43,914 bases of DNA. Source: an uncultured Clostridia bacterium (GTDB lineage: Bacteria > Bacillota > Clostridia > Lachnospirales > Bianqueaceae). The number at the start of each line of letters is the position of its first letter. Positions within the stretch are counted from its first letter, which is position 1. Positions 7,782 through 16,857 of this stretch are shown here, in pieces. A program made the position numbers and the translations under genes. Under the pieces are notes generated by a model. The model was not told where the DNA came from. It worked only from the letters and a program-made list of their open reading frames with translations, and ran no database searches. The stretch is from contig CALBGL010000093.1 of the NCBI GenBank assembly GCA_937892735.1, positions 1-43,914 on the forward strand, read 5' to 3'.

Positions 7782-9158
7782 ATGATTGATCAGAAAAAAA
7801 CTCTTCTTTTTGAACAAATACCTATTCCCAAGGCTGTGATGACGCTCGCTATTCCCACGGTGCTCAGCTCTCTCGTCATGGTTTTCTACAATCTCGCCGA
7901 TACCTATTTTGTCGGCATGTTGAATGATCCGATTGAAAACGCAGGCGTGGCCCTCGCTGCTCCCGTCTTACTGGCCTTCAACGCCATCAATAATCTGTTC
8001 GGCGTGGGTTCTTCCAGCATGATGAGCCGAGCTTTAGGCCGCAAAGACTATGATACGGTATATCGAAGTTCGGCTTTCGGCTTCTACTGCTCGGTCATCT
8101 CCGGTCTATTGTTTTCTCTGTTATGTACGATATTAAAAGATCCTCTTCTGTCCCTTCTGGGGGCCGATTCCCAAACCTATGCGGCTACTGACGGTTATAT
8201 GTTTTGGACTGTTACTTTAGGAGCTGCTCCTTCAATTCTTAATGTCGTCATGGCTTACATGGTTCGTGCGGAGGGCGCCTCCTTGCATGCCAGCCTGGGA
8301 ACCATGAGCGGCTGCCTTTTGAATATCATCCTGGATCCCATATTCATACTGCCTTGGGGATTGAATATGGGGGCTGCCGGCGCTGGTCTGGCCACTTTTA
8401 TCTCCAACTGTGTTGCATGCCTGTATTTCTTTGCTCTGCTCTTCATCAAACGGAAGAATACCTATGTTTGTATCCGTCCTCGCATGTTTCGTGTCCGAAA
8501 GACAGTGGTGCTGGGTATCTTTGGCGTAGGAATCCCCGCCGCGATCCAAAACCTCTTAAATGTAACAGGCATGACCGTTCTCAACAATTTCACCTCCGCC
8601 TTTGGCGCTGATGCTGTCGCCGCCATGGGAATCACGCAGAAAATCAATATGGTTCCTATGAATATTTCTCAAGGTCTCTCCCAGGGTATCATGCCGCTGA
8701 TCAGTTATAACTATTCCAGCGGAAACATTCCCCGTATGAAAAAAACACTGACCTTTACCATGAAAATCGCGCTGACCTTCATCGTCTGCATGTCTGCTAT
8801 TTACTTCTTCGCAGCCAATACGGTAGTCAATCTTTTCATGGAGAATGAGAGCATCGTCGCCTACGGCTCTCGATTCCTGCGCGGCTTCTGTCTTGGACTT
8901 CCTTTTCTGTGCTTGGACTTCATTGCCGTGGGCGTATTCCAGGCGGTGGGTATGGGAATGAAATCTCTAATCTTCGCGATCCTGCGTAAAATTGTTCTGG
9001 AGATTCCCGCTCTGTTCGTTCTGAACCGGCTTTTCCCATTATATGGCTTAGCTTATGCGCAATTCTTTGCTGAGCTGATTCTCGCCATTATCGCTATCAT
9101 CGTGCTGTTGCGCATGTTCCACAACTTGGATCAACAATATCAAAAACAACATACATAA
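7782..9158 (+). CDS. MATE family efflux transporter
   Basis: A 458-residue inner-membrane antiporter with about 12 hydrophobic helices in two similar halves. Family features include the N-terminal IPTVLSSLVMVFYNLADTYF, the following GVGSSSMMSRALGRKD, and the second-half counterpart ISQGLSQGIMPLISYNYSSG. The family exports cationic drugs, toxins or metabolites in exchange for sodium or protons. The start at 7782 has a weak AAAGG ribosome site. It follows the flavoprotein gene with no terminator seen between them, so a shared transcript is plausible. Two hairpins follow the stop. Confidence 0.92.
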   Translation: MIDQKKTLLFEQIPIPKAVMTLAIPTVLSSLVMVFYNLADTYFVGMLNDPIENAGVALAAPVLLAFNAINNLFGVGSSSMMSRALGRKDYDTVYRSSAFGFYCSVISGLLFSLLCTILKDPLLSLLGADSQTYAATDGYMFWTVTLGAAPSILNVVMAYMVRAEGASLHASLGTMSGCLLNIILDPIFILPWGLNMGAAGAGLATFISNCVACLYFFALLFIKRKNTYVCIRPRMFRVRKTVVLGIFGVGIPAAIQNLLNVTGMTVLNNFTSAFGADAVAAMGITQKINMVPMNISQGLSQGIMPLISYNYSSGNIPRMKKTLTFTMKIALTFIVCMSAIYFFAANTVVNLFMENESIVAYGSRFLRGFCLGLPFLCLDFIAVGVFQAVGMGMKSLIFAILRKIVLEIPALFVLNRLFPLYGLAYAQFFAELILAIIAIIVLLRMFHNLDQQYQKQHT

Positions 9159-9166
9159 ACACAAAT

Positions 9167-9197
9167 GGGAACGGCTTCTCCTGGAAAAAGCCGTCCC
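9167..9197 (+). terminator. Hairpin after the MATE gene
   Basis: GGGAACGGCTT pairs with AAGCCGTCCC around a purine-rich loop, eight bases past the MATE stop. There is only a weak T-rich tail. It acts together with the stronger hairpin that follows. Confidence 0.45.
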
Positions 9198-9222
9198 CCA
9201 TCTTATTACAGCAACCTAGAAC

Positions 9223-9272
9223 AATACGGCTGCATCCATGCCTTTTAGCCATGGACACAGCCGTATTTTTAT
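9223..9272. terminator. Terminator between MATE and LCP genes
   Basis: AATACGGCTG pairs with CAGCCGTATT, and inner CATGG-type pairing continues the stem, followed by TTTTTATT on the plus strand. It abuts the stop of the convergent LCP gene, so it may work for both. Confidence 0.75.
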
Positions 9273-10300
9273 TGAATGCCATATAATACTTCCCCTAACC
9301 GTGTGTGGATGTCATCCAGATATGGAACCAATACCATCATCCCATTGATGACCGCGTCATAGTATTCTCCATCATCCGGCACATGATTCTGCTGAATCTC
9401 CTGGACACCCAGCATCTCGCTGCCATAGGACAGAATCGTTCCCGCATCCATATCCGTATACACCAGATCAAGAACCTGATTCGCCGCTCCTAAAATCTCT
9501 GTCCATCCAAGATCCTTAAAACGAAGGAATAGTGAATTAAGCACTGTTCTCTGCCGATTTGTACGTCCAAAATCGCTGTCAATATAGCGAATCCGCGCAT
9601 ATCGCATAGCCAGCTCCCCATCCATGTGGTATTCACCCGCTCCGGACAGTCCCAGATAATCCGCTTCTGCCTGTGTCAGCGTAATATCCACTCCGCCCAA
9701 CGCATTGATCACCTGCGGAAATGTGTCAAAGTCTACCATTACATGACCATCCACATGGATCCCAAAATTGTGCTCCAGCGTAGCATCCAGCAGCTCTGTA
9801 CCACCAAACGCATAGGCGGCATTTAGCCGGTTGTCACTATAGCCCGGAATCTGCACATAAAGATCTCGCAAGAACGAAGTCATAGAAACCGTTTTCTCCG
9901 TCCGATTCAGCGTACAGAGAATCATCGTATCGGATCGTCCGGAATAATCCCGTCCATCAATCCCAATCAGCAGAATGTTGACAATATTGGGATCCGAATA
10001 TACCCACTCGCCATCATATGTGCTCTCGCTGTCATCTCCCGATGGATTCGTCACCGGCCAGGTAACATCTCCCGGATCTACCACCATCGCGGAATTATCC
10101 TCTCCGATACTGTCCTGCTCAAAGGTCTCTGTGACGGAACTCTGCTGGACTTCCGGAATCCTCTGAATGTTATTGAGACGCAGATAAATATACCCCAACG
10201 CCAAAAGCGCTACCACTACAACGATCAATACAATGGCCGTAACAACGATACCAGCGATCAATGCTGCGTTCTTTTTCTTTTTCGGTCCTTTTGCAGCCAC
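9269..10300 (-). CDS. LytR-CpsA-Psr (LCP) family wall-polymer ligase
   Basis: A 343-residue membrane-anchored enzyme with a cytoplasmic lysine-rich start (PKKKKN), one transmembrane helix at about residues 12-35, and an acidic linker. The extracellular LCP domain shows NILLIGIDGRD, GRSDTMILCTLN, SFLRDLYVQIPGY and NRLNAAYAFGG, which contain the Asp and Arg residues that bind pyrophosphate-polyprenol lipid in this family. LCP proteins transfer teichoic acid or capsular polymers from the lipid carrier to peptidoglycan. The start is GTG at 10300 with AAAGGGG ten bases upstream. A strong promoter lies at 10338-10366. It is a single gene with no linked polymer synthesis cluster here. Confidence 0.93.
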   Translation of the reverse strand: MAAKGPKKKKNAALIAGIVVTAIVLIVVVVALLALGYIYLRLNNIQRIPEVQQSSVTETFEQDSIGEDNSAMVVDPGDVTWPVTNPSGDDSESTYDGEWVYSDPNIVNILLIGIDGRDYSGRSDTMILCTLNRTEKTVSMTSFLRDLYVQIPGYSDNRLNAAYAFGGTELLDATLEHNFGIHVDGHVMVDFDTFPQVINALGGVDITLTQAEADYLGLSGAGEYHMDGELAMRYARIRYIDSDFGRTNRQRTVLNSLFLRFKDLGWTEILGAANQVLDLVYTDMDAGTILSYGSEMLGVQEIQQNHVPDDGEYYDAVINGMMVLVPYLDDIHTRLGEVLYGIQ

Positions 10301-10337
10301 CCAATCCGTTCCCCTTTCCTAATACCAGAATAAGATT

Positions 10338-10366
10338 AGTATAAGCGTGTGCCTCGGATTTGTCAA
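10338..10366 (-). promoter_or_regulatory. Promoter of the LCP gene
   Basis: TTGACA (10361-10366), 17-bp spacer, TATACT (10338-10343) on the minus strand, about 38 bases before the GTG start. The rest of 10301-10513 shows nothing further. Confidence 0.8.
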
Positions 10367-10513
10367 GGTACCCATTCTTACGATTTTATGAATTTCCGTT
10401 CTTCCATATGTCCACGTTTATAGTAATATCTTTGGCTCGCCATGCAGCCCCTTCCGAAACATATATTCCTTTCTTTTATAGATACCTTTCACGCCTTGTA
10501 AAACTCACACCCA

Positions 10514-11647
10514 TTATTGAATCGCGTGTATAAAACGCATGATATTCTCCATTGTCAATCGTAGATCCTCCGGCGCGCGCAGCTTCGATTTTTCATAGGG
10601 AATCGCCAGCCGGTTAATACTGAATACCGCACTGACTCCCTGCTGATACGCCTCTTCCATATCATCCCCAATATCTCCCACAACAGCGACAAGCGGTACT
10701 CCCGCTGCTTTTGTACGCTTTGCAATTCCACTGATTACCTTACCGCGTACGCTTTGGCTGTCGATCCTTCCTTCTCCCGAAAAAACCATAGCCGTTCCAG
10801 CAAGTTTTTCATCAAAATGCACTGTATCCAAAACCGTCTCGATTCCCATTTGCAACCTGGCGCCTAAAAACGCCTTCATTCCGTATCCGAGCCCACCTGC
10901 CGCGCCGGCGCCCGGACTATTTTCCTGATCGCCCCCCGTGATCTCACGCATGATCTGTGCCAGATGTCTCAGTCCCTGATCCAGAAACTCTACACAGGCC
11001 GGATCCGCTCCTTTTTGCGGTCCAAAAATATAGGCGGCTCCTTCGGATCCGAATAACGGATTATCAATATCGCACATCGCCACGATTTCCGTCTCAGCCA
11101 GTCGAGGATCCAGGTCACTGAAATCTACACTGTGAATTCGATGCAGTGTTCCCCCTACAGGCACAAAGGCTTGGCCCTGTTCATCACGAAAGACAACTCC
11201 CAATGCCGCGGCCATCCCGCAGCCGCCATCCGTCGTCGCACTGCCTCCCAATCCCAAAATCAATTTGGTACAGCCCGCCTGCAAGGCATGCCGCATGAGT
11301 TCTCCTACGCCAAATGTGGTAGCACCGGCTGCATCCGGTGTGCTTCCTACCTGCGGAAGGCCTGCTGCGGCTGCCATCTCAATCACCGCTGTCTTCCCAT
11401 CCTGCAGAAGTCCCCAAAAAGAATCTACGGTTTTCCCCAAGGGACCTGTCACTCGTTCGATCCTTTTTTCACCTCCCAATGCCGTTAAAAAAGCGTCCAC
11501 ACTTCCCTCTCCACCATCCGCTACCGGAATCGAAACAATCTCCGAATCCGGCTCAAAACGCCGAATTGCCTTTTCCATAATCTGACAGATTGTTGTGGAA
11601 CTCATCGTCCCTTTAAACGAATCCGGCATAAGTATATAACGATTCAT
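10514..11647 (-). CDS. Glycerate kinase (GarK/GlxK family)
   Basis: A 377-residue glycerate 2-kinase that phosphorylates D-glycerate with ATP and feeds glycolysis. Family hallmarks are ILMPDSFKGTMSS at the N-terminus, SIPVADGGEGSVDAFL, KLILGLGGSATTDGGCGMAA, and FSGEGRIDSQSVRGKVISGI near the C-terminus. The ATG at 11647 follows AGGAAAGGGG. Upstream, TTTTCA-17-TATACT could be a promoter on the minus strand. It is an isolated gene; no tartronate semialdehyde reductase or glycerate transporter is next to it. Confidence 0.94.
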   Translation of the reverse strand: MNRYILMPDSFKGTMSSTTICQIMEKAIRRFEPDSEIVSIPVADGGEGSVDAFLTALGGEKRIERVTGPLGKTVDSFWGLLQDGKTAVIEMAAAAGLPQVGSTPDAAGATTFGVGELMRHALQAGCTKLILGLGGSATTDGGCGMAAALGVVFRDEQGQAFVPVGGTLHRIHSVDFSDLDPRLAETEIVAMCDIDNPLFGSEGAAYIFGPQKGADPACVEFLDQGLRHLAQIMREITGGDQENSPGAGAAGGLGYGMKAFLGARLQMGIETVLDTVHFDEKLAGTAMVFSGEGRIDSQSVRGKVISGIAKRTKAAGVPLVAVVGDIGDDMEEAYQQGVSAVFSINRLAIPYEKSKLRAPEDLRLTMENIMRFIHAIQ

Positions 11648-11828
11648 GGATTTATTTCCCCTTTCCTATGCGTATTAATATTCAGTATATCATATTTGTT
11701 CCATCCTGAAAAGCCATTTTTATCACATACGTTTCGTATTCGGCAGATACTTGTTGGATAAAATCCTCTTTTTTCACACAAAATATGGTAGAGTATAGGT
11801 AATAAAACAAGGGAAGGGAGTGGTATTT

Positions 11829-12164
11829 TTGTATACAGAATTAAGCCGCCGGATCCGTTCTTTGCGAGAACAATATGGTTTTAATCAGAAGTATGCGGCC
11901 GAAAAACTTTGTATCAGTCCACAAGCGTATTCCCATTACGAAAACGGTCGCCGTACACCAGACATCGAAATGCTGTATAAGCTCTCAAAGCTCTACCATG
12001 TATCCATGGAATTCCTGTTGACTGGTGATACCAGCGTGGATCTTCCTATTCCGGAAAACTCCATTGTTTTTCGCGATACACGGGATATGACGCAAGAGGA
12101 ATTGGAAGAAGTTCGTATATTCATTGAGTATCTGAAGTTTCGAAAATATCGCCATCAATTCTAA
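11829..12164 (+). CDS. XRE-family helix-turn-helix regulator
   Basis: A small DNA-binding protein of about 111 residues with a Cro/C1-type HTH at roughly residues 6-62: RIRSLREQYGFNQKYAAEKL, then ISPQAYSHYENGRRTPDIEML and LSKLYHVSMEFLLTGD. The C-terminal tail DMTQEELEEVRIFIEYLKFRKYR is a short helix. The start is probably the TTG at 11829, eight bases after AAGGGAG; the GTG at 11820 overlaps that ribosome site. It is monocistronic and ends in a strong terminator. The target is unknown. Confidence 0.85.
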   Translation: MYTELSRRIRSLREQYGFNQKYAAEKLCISPQAYSHYENGRRTPDIEMLYKLSKLYHVSMEFLLTGDTSVDLPIPENSIVFRDTRDMTQEELEEVRIFIEYLKFRKYRHQF

Positions 12165-12208
12165 AAAGGAGGGCGCGGCGCAAAGAGTTTTGCGCCGCGC
12201 CCCCTTTT
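12165..12208. terminator. Strong GC-rich terminator after the XRE gene
   Basis: A 14-bp stem (GGGCGCGGCGCAAA with TTTGCGCCGCGCCC), a 4-base loop and flanking AAAAA/TTTT. It begins right after the stop at 12164 and also faces the convergent unknown gene ending at 12215. Confidence 0.9.
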
Positions 12209-12214
12209 AGGCAT

Positions 12215-12739
12215 TTATGGTCTCATCTTCGCTACAAAAGACGCTCTCTTCAACAGCTCTTTCGGCGGATAGTTCCGATAGATTTCCTGCACTGTCTCTT
12301 GATACTGCTGCCTCGAGAAATCCGTTCGTTCCTGATCCTCTAAAATCAAGTCACGCATTTTAAAGGATGAGTCTGTATCCAGGTGCATGAGCCGATGCTC
12401 CATCAGAACATTCGTATCACAATCTACCAGAAACCCATCCACGGCGTATCCCTGATTGGGCTTGAGATCCGGAAAATGCTTAAACGACTCCGACAGATGT
12501 GTACTATATGGCGCATCCATCCAGCTCATAGGCGCAAATCGAGATAAGATAAACAGCGTATCCTTCAGCTTGGCAACCGCCATCTGCGCATTTCCCTGAC
12601 AAAATGCTTCCCGCTCTTGTTCCGTGGGCTTCCGGAAATAATAGATCAACATCATCGTATAAGGTTCGACGGAGAAGACCACTCCCTCCTCTGTCTGCGG
12701 CGGCAGCGGAAACTTCTCTCCTTTCTGAAACGACAGCAT
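12215..12739 (-). CDS. Conserved-looking protein of unknown function (174 aa)
   Basis: I do not recognise this 174-residue protein. It has no signal peptide, no transmembrane helix and no clear catalytic motif. The N-terminal half looks like a mixed alpha/beta fold (VVFSVEPYTMMLIYYFRKPT, KLKDTLFILSRFAPMSWMDAP). The C-terminal half is charged and helical (DLILEDQERTDFSRQQYQET, ending LLKRASFVAKMRP). The start ATG follows GGAAGAGGG. It lies 16 bases downstream of purA on the same strand, so it is very likely cotranscribed with purA. Codon use matches its neighbours, which supports a real gene. Confidence 0.75.
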   Translation of the reverse strand: MLSFQKGEKFPLPPQTEEGVVFSVEPYTMMLIYYFRKPTEQEREAFCQGNAQMAVAKLKDTLFILSRFAPMSWMDAPYSTHLSESFKHFPDLKPNQGYAVDGFLVDCDTNVLMEHRLMHLDTDSSFKMRDLILEDQERTDFSRQQYQETVQEIYRNYPPKELLKRASFVAKMRP

Positions 12740-12755
12740 ATAGATTCCCTCTTCC

Positions 12756-14060
12756 TTATCCGTTCAACCATTCATTGACAGGACCCCAGGATACGATCTT
12801 ATTGCGACCCAGTCCCATTTCTAATACCATCACCTTGGCATCCGTCAGTTCCTCGATCCGATTTACGAAGTCCTTTGCAGCCTGCGGCAGTTCCTTGTAA
12901 GAGTTACAGCCTTCGATCTGCCCCCAGCCTGGCAGCGTCTCATATACCGGCTCACATTCCGACAGCCACTCCGAATTCGCTGGGAATTCCTGAATGAGAT
13001 CCTCACCATGTCGATACCCCACACAGATCTTGACTTCCTTCATATCCCGCAACGCATTCATCTTCGTCAGAGCCAGACCCTCCAAACCATTGACACGTAC
13101 CGCGTACCGCGCAGCTACCGCGTCAAACCATCCAATACGTCGGAAATTTCCATTGGGCTCATACTCATCTCCTCGTTCTCTGAGTTCACTGCCCTCGGGT
13201 CCGAAGATCTCCGTCGGGAAGGGACCCCGTCCGGTTCTGGTCGTATAGGCTTTCATTACTCCCAACGTATGTGTAATACTTCCCAGTCCCACACCGCAGC
13301 CGCATGCCACGCCGCCGATCGTCGGATGAGACGATGTAACATATGGATATGTTCCATAATCCGGATCCAACATGGTCGCCTGCGCTCCTTCAAAGATAAC
13401 TCTCTTGCCTTCTTTTAACATATCCGCCAAGAGCTTCCCGGTATCCATGATATACGGCTTCAGCATTTTTCCATATTCCAGATATTTTTCGATGATCTCC
13501 TCCGCATCTACCTGTTGAACACCTCCGTAGATCCGGGTGATAATCCGATTCTTGACTGTCACATTATTCCGCACTTTTCTGGTAAAAGTATCCAGATCCA
13601 GAAGATCGCACATCCGAATACCGATGCCCTCCACCTTATCCATATAACAGGGACGAATCCCCTTCCGCGCACTTGCCGGATCTCCTTCTTCCCGATCCTC
13701 TCTGGCTTCATCCATTAAGCCATCCAGAATCAGATGATAAGGCATCACCAGATGGGCCCTGGAACTGATCCGAATATTATCCACATACAACCCCTTCTCT
13801 CGCAGAGAATTCATCTCCTCGAGAAGTTCGGGCAGATGCAGTGCCGTGCCATTTCCTAAAATCCCCAAAACATGGGGATATAATATGCCGCAAGGAATCG
13901 AGTGAAACCGATACTTCGTCCCGGCCACCACGACCGAGTGCCCCGCATTGTTCCCTCCAGATGTACGAACTACAGCGTCCGCGCTGTTAGCCAATAGATC
14001 GACGATTTTCGCCTTTCCTTCGTCCCCCCACTGCGTTCCAATGATTGCAATACTGGACAT
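12756..14060 (-). CDS. purA: Adenylosuccinate synthetase
   Basis: A 434-residue enzyme of AMP synthesis, converting IMP, aspartate and GTP to adenylosuccinate. Motifs are IIGTQWGDEGKAKIVDLL (GTP P-loop with catalytic Asp), SGGNNAGHSVV (catalytic His), FEGAQATMLDPDYGTYPYVT, and GRNKIVSWGPVN at the end. Start: ATG at 14060, after GGAGGAGGGAG; a further in-frame ATG at 14078 lacks a ribosome site. The promoter is at 14100-14128, and the unknown gene 12215-12739 follows closely. One variation is GDEGKAKIVDLL where GDEGKGKIVD is the usual form. Confidence 0.96.
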   Translation of the reverse strand: MSSIAIIGTQWGDEGKAKIVDLLANSADAVVRTSGGNNAGHSVVVAGTKYRFHSIPCGILYPHVLGILGNGTALHLPELLEEMNSLREKGLYVDNIRISSRAHLVMPYHLILDGLMDEAREDREEGDPASARKGIRPCYMDKVEGIGIRMCDLLDLDTFTRKVRNNVTVKNRIITRIYGGVQQVDAEEIIEKYLEYGKMLKPYIMDTGKLLADMLKEGKRVIFEGAQATMLDPDYGTYPYVTSSHPTIGGVACGCGVGLGSITHTLGVMKAYTTRTGRGPFPTEIFGPEGSELRERGDEYEPNGNFRRIGWFDAVAARYAVRVNGLEGLALTKMNALRDMKEVKICVGYRHGEDLIQEFPANSEWLSECEPVYETLPGWGQIEGCNSYKELPQAAKDFVNRIEELTDAKVMVLEMGLGRNKIVSWGPVNEWLNG

Positions 14061-14099
14061 ATTCTCCCTCCTCCTCATTCACACTCTCGTGTATCTTTT

Positions 14100-14128
14100 A
14101 TATTACACCATTTTGTCGAAAAATGCAA
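14100..14128 (-). promoter_or_regulatory. purA: Promoter of purA
   Basis: TTGCAT (14123-14128), 17-bp spacer, TAATAT (14100-14105) on the minus strand, 40 bases before the purA start. The -35 and the first spacer bases (TTGCATTTTT) are the same as at the purE promoter in this window. Confidence 0.65.
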
Positions 14129-14133
14129 CCTTT

Positions 14134-15291
14134 CTATGCCTCATCCAGAATATACAAGTAACTCTCCTGCACAAAATTCATCGTGTTAAAAAGGAATATG
14201 GTATCCGTCACCTGATTTTCTTCCGCAAACTGCCATACGTCCTGTAAAAAATAACGCGGGTCAATAAGATACACCCTCTCGAAGTCCTGCGCCGCGAGTG
14301 TTCCCAGACTATGCGCATAAGAATCCTTGATCATCAGCAGCACACGTCCATTCTTTTCTCCACCCTGAATCTCTACCAAACCGTTATTTCCATACAAATA
14401 CGAAGCATACTTATCCTTTTCCTGCAATTTAACTGGATCATACAATCCGTTGTGCCCCTCTTCTGAGCCCTCCAGATACACCGTGTATTTCCGCTGAGGA
14501 TCCTTATCAAAGTAGAGCATTGTATCCCCCTCCGCACTCATCGTCGGCGCTTTGGAATAGATAGTTCCCAGGAATTCTTCACTCAGTATCACCTGCTCAT
14601 AGTCATCCAGATTCACAGTCCCATAGCCTTTCTGACTCATCCATTGCTGATAGGCATAAAAAGCCCCTGTCATTGTCCAATGATGATCCGTGCGATAGAA
14701 AATATATTCCTCTTTATGCGAATCCAGTACCGATCGCACATCAATCCAAGCTCCGTCTCCCACCTGTTCCTCGGCCTGTCTCAGCAATTCTTTTTGGTCA
14801 TACAAGACTCCTTCCGCAAATCTCGGAAGCTTATCGGAAAGCACTTCTGAAGCCGTAGGCACTAACATAACAGAAGTATGATCCACTCCCACCATTTCTG
14901 TGGACTTCTCTACAAACTGATGCAGCCGATTCAGGTTTTTGGCGGCAAGTTCCGGATCGACATCCTGTGGCTTATACATCTGGATCATATAATGATCCTT
15001 GCCAAAAAGCACACCATTGACATCTTTCTTGCCGATGCCCCGCTCACTCAACACATTCAGCTCTACCCAGGTATCCCTTCCGATAAACTGGTCCGTGATA
15101 TAACTCTCAAACTCGCTCTGCCACTTTCCGTTCAACAGCTTCTCTACCGTAAAACTGGGCATTTGATCCAAATATTTATTTTCATTATAAGAAAACTCTC
15201 GATCTGGAGTCAAAAGATTCCAGATCGTCAGTCCGAATAAAAGCACCAGAAAAAAGATTATGGTGATCATTGCTTCTTTCTTTTTCATCAC
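14134..15291 (-). CDS. DHHW-family (AlgX/AlgJ-like) polymer acetylation protein
   Basis: A 385-residue extracytoplasmic protein with an N-terminal membrane anchor (ITIIFFLVLLFGLTIWNL). The name-giving motif is visible as YRTDHHWTMTGAFYAYQQW, and the SGNH-hydrolase-like fold shows VLLMIKDSYAHSLGTLAAQ (catalytic Ser context) and VYLIDPRYF. FESYITDQFIGRDTWV is typical of the family N-terminus. The gene lies 17 bases downstream of an MBOAT gene on the same strand. In known AlgI/AlgJ/AlgX and related systems, the MBOAT passes acyl groups through the membrane and the DHHW/SGNH protein places them on a surface polymer. The polymer here is unknown. Confidence 0.88.
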   Translation of the reverse strand: MMKKKEAMITIIFFLVLLFGLTIWNLLTPDREFSYNENKYLDQMPSFTVEKLLNGKWQSEFESYITDQFIGRDTWVELNVLSERGIGKKDVNGVLFGKDHYMIQMYKPQDVDPELAAKNLNRLHQFVEKSTEMVGVDHTSVMLVPTASEVLSDKLPRFAEGVLYDQKELLRQAEEQVGDGAWIDVRSVLDSHKEEYIFYRTDHHWTMTGAFYAYQQWMSQKGYGTVNLDDYEQVILSEEFLGTIYSKAPTMSAEGDTMLYFDKDPQRKYTVYLEGSEEGHNGLYDPVKLQEKDKYASYLYGNNGLVEIQGGEKNGRVLLMIKDSYAHSLGTLAAQDFERVYLIDPRYFLQDVWQFAEENQVTDTIFLFNTMNFVQESYLYILDEA

Positions 15292-15308
15292 GTTCTCCCT
15301 TCCTCTTC

Positions 15309-16730
15309 TTAGAACCGAAAATACAAAAACGGATTATACGATGAATTGACCAAATACGCTACGGACAATAAAAAGACAGCTGCTAAAAAGACATTCTGCA
15401 CTACCGCACTGGTAATTTCCCGCTTCTTCAGACGCAGCATAAAAGACAACGCCATCCGTTTCGGCCAATCTGTAGATGCCAGAGCCAAAATCACCAAGAG
15501 AATCAGATTGGATGTCAGCACGTATAGAGACGCTTCATTCGCAAATCCCGCGCCGTTTAGACCAAACATGGCCGCCAGATACGCGCCTACCTGATTCAGA
15601 TCTGTCAACGCGAACAGCACCCATCCGATGATTACAAGAAATAATGCATAGAAATGCTGCAGAAAACCGGGCCACCGCTTCATCCACTTCAGTAGGAATA
15701 ATTTCTCAGCAATCAGAATAACGCCGAAATAACATCCCCATAGCAGAAAATTCCAGGACGCGCCATGCCAAATACCGGTCAACGCCCAGACTATTGCGAG
15801 ATTAAAGACCTGTCTTCCTTTTCCTTTTCGATTTCCACCTAATGGAATATAGACATATTCACGAAACCAGGTTCCCAGGGAGATATGCCAACGCCTCCAG
15901 AACTCTGTTATACTCTTGGACAGATATGGATAATCGAAATTCTCCAAAAAGTGAAATCCAAACATTCTGCCAAGCCCAATAGCCATATCAGAATATCCCG
16001 CAAAATCAAAGTAAATTTGAAAAGTAAATGCCAAAATCCCGATCCACGCTGTCAAAACCGGCAACGTATCAATCCCCATGGCACAGATCTGTTCCCATAT
16101 CATACCGATACTATTTGCTAAGAGCACCTTTTTCCCAAGTCCTACCATAAATCGACCGATTCCCTGCGAAAAATCATCCAGATTTTCTCTGCGATTGACC
16201 AGTTCATCCGCCACCGTCTGAAAGCGCACAATGGGACCCGCAATGAGCTGTGGAAAAAGAGCGACATATGCGCCAAAAGCGATGAAATTAGGCTGCATCT
16301 TTGCCTCGTCTCGATAGACATCTATACTATACGACATTGCTTGGAAAGTATAGAAAGAAATGCCGATGGGCAGTTCCAACCGTGGCAGCGGAATGGCCAG
16401 CCCGAATATTTGATTTATATTTTCCACAAAAAAATCCGAATATTTGAAAATACCCAGAAGCAGCAGATTCAAAATGATCGAAATCGTCAGTACTCCCTTC
16501 GCTTTTCCCCACTGATCCCGCTTCTTATATTTGTCCACCCAAAATCCGGCAACAAAATTCAGCAGTATTGAGAAGATCATTAAAACAACGTATACCGGTT
16601 CTCCCCAAGCATAAAAGATCATACTGAAGAAAAACAATATCCCATTACGAAATTTTCTGGGAGCTATAAAATATACCGCCAGCACAAGTGGCAAAAAATA
16701 AAATAAGACTAATAAACTGGAGAATACCAT
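15309..16730 (-). CDS. MBOAT family O-acyltransferase (AlgI/DltB-like)
   Basis: About 473 residues, counted from the ATG at 16730 (MVFSSLLVLFYFLPLVLAVY), which matches the usual family N-terminus. A TTG at 16760 would add ten residues, and neither start has a fully convincing ribosome site. It is a polytopic membrane protein with about 11 helices. MBOAT hallmarks are SKSITEFWRRWHISLGTWF and VWALTGIWHGASWNFLLWG (catalytic His). LPIGISFYTFQAMSYSIDVY is typical of AlgI. It takes acyl groups from a cytoplasmic donor and hands them outward. The operon partner is the downstream DHHW gene, and together they form a two-gene surface-polymer acylation module. Confidence 0.92.
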   Translation of the reverse strand: MVFSSLLVLFYFLPLVLAVYFIAPRKFRNGILFFFSMIFYAWGEPVYVVLMIFSILLNFVAGFWVDKYKKRDQWGKAKGVLTISIILNLLLLGIFKYSDFFVENINQIFGLAIPLPRLELPIGISFYTFQAMSYSIDVYRDEAKMQPNFIAFGAYVALFPQLIAGPIVRFQTVADELVNRRENLDDFSQGIGRFMVGLGKKVLLANSIGMIWEQICAMGIDTLPVLTAWIGILAFTFQIYFDFAGYSDMAIGLGRMFGFHFLENFDYPYLSKSITEFWRRWHISLGTWFREYVYIPLGGNRKGKGRQVFNLAIVWALTGIWHGASWNFLLWGCYFGVILIAEKLFLLKWMKRWPGFLQHFYALFLVIIGWVLFALTDLNQVGAYLAAMFGLNGAGFANEASLYVLTSNLILLVILALASTDWPKRMALSFMLRLKKREITSAVVQNVFLAAVFLLSVAYLVNSSYNPFLYFRF

Positions 16731-16780
16731 CTCGAATATACCATGTTTTCCCTTTCTCAAAGTTTCCAGGCAATAACCTC

Positions 16781-16809
16781 TTTACAAAACATGCGTTCTC
16801 GTATATAAT
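16781..16809 (+). promoter_or_regulatory. mecA: Promoter of mecA
   Basis: TTTACA (16781-16786), 17-bp spacer, TATAAT (16804-16809), 49 bases before the mecA start. Confidence 0.7.
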
Positions 16810-16857
16810 CAATAGCAATCCCTTTTCACCCTTAACCGGCTTTTGAAAGGAGATGAT

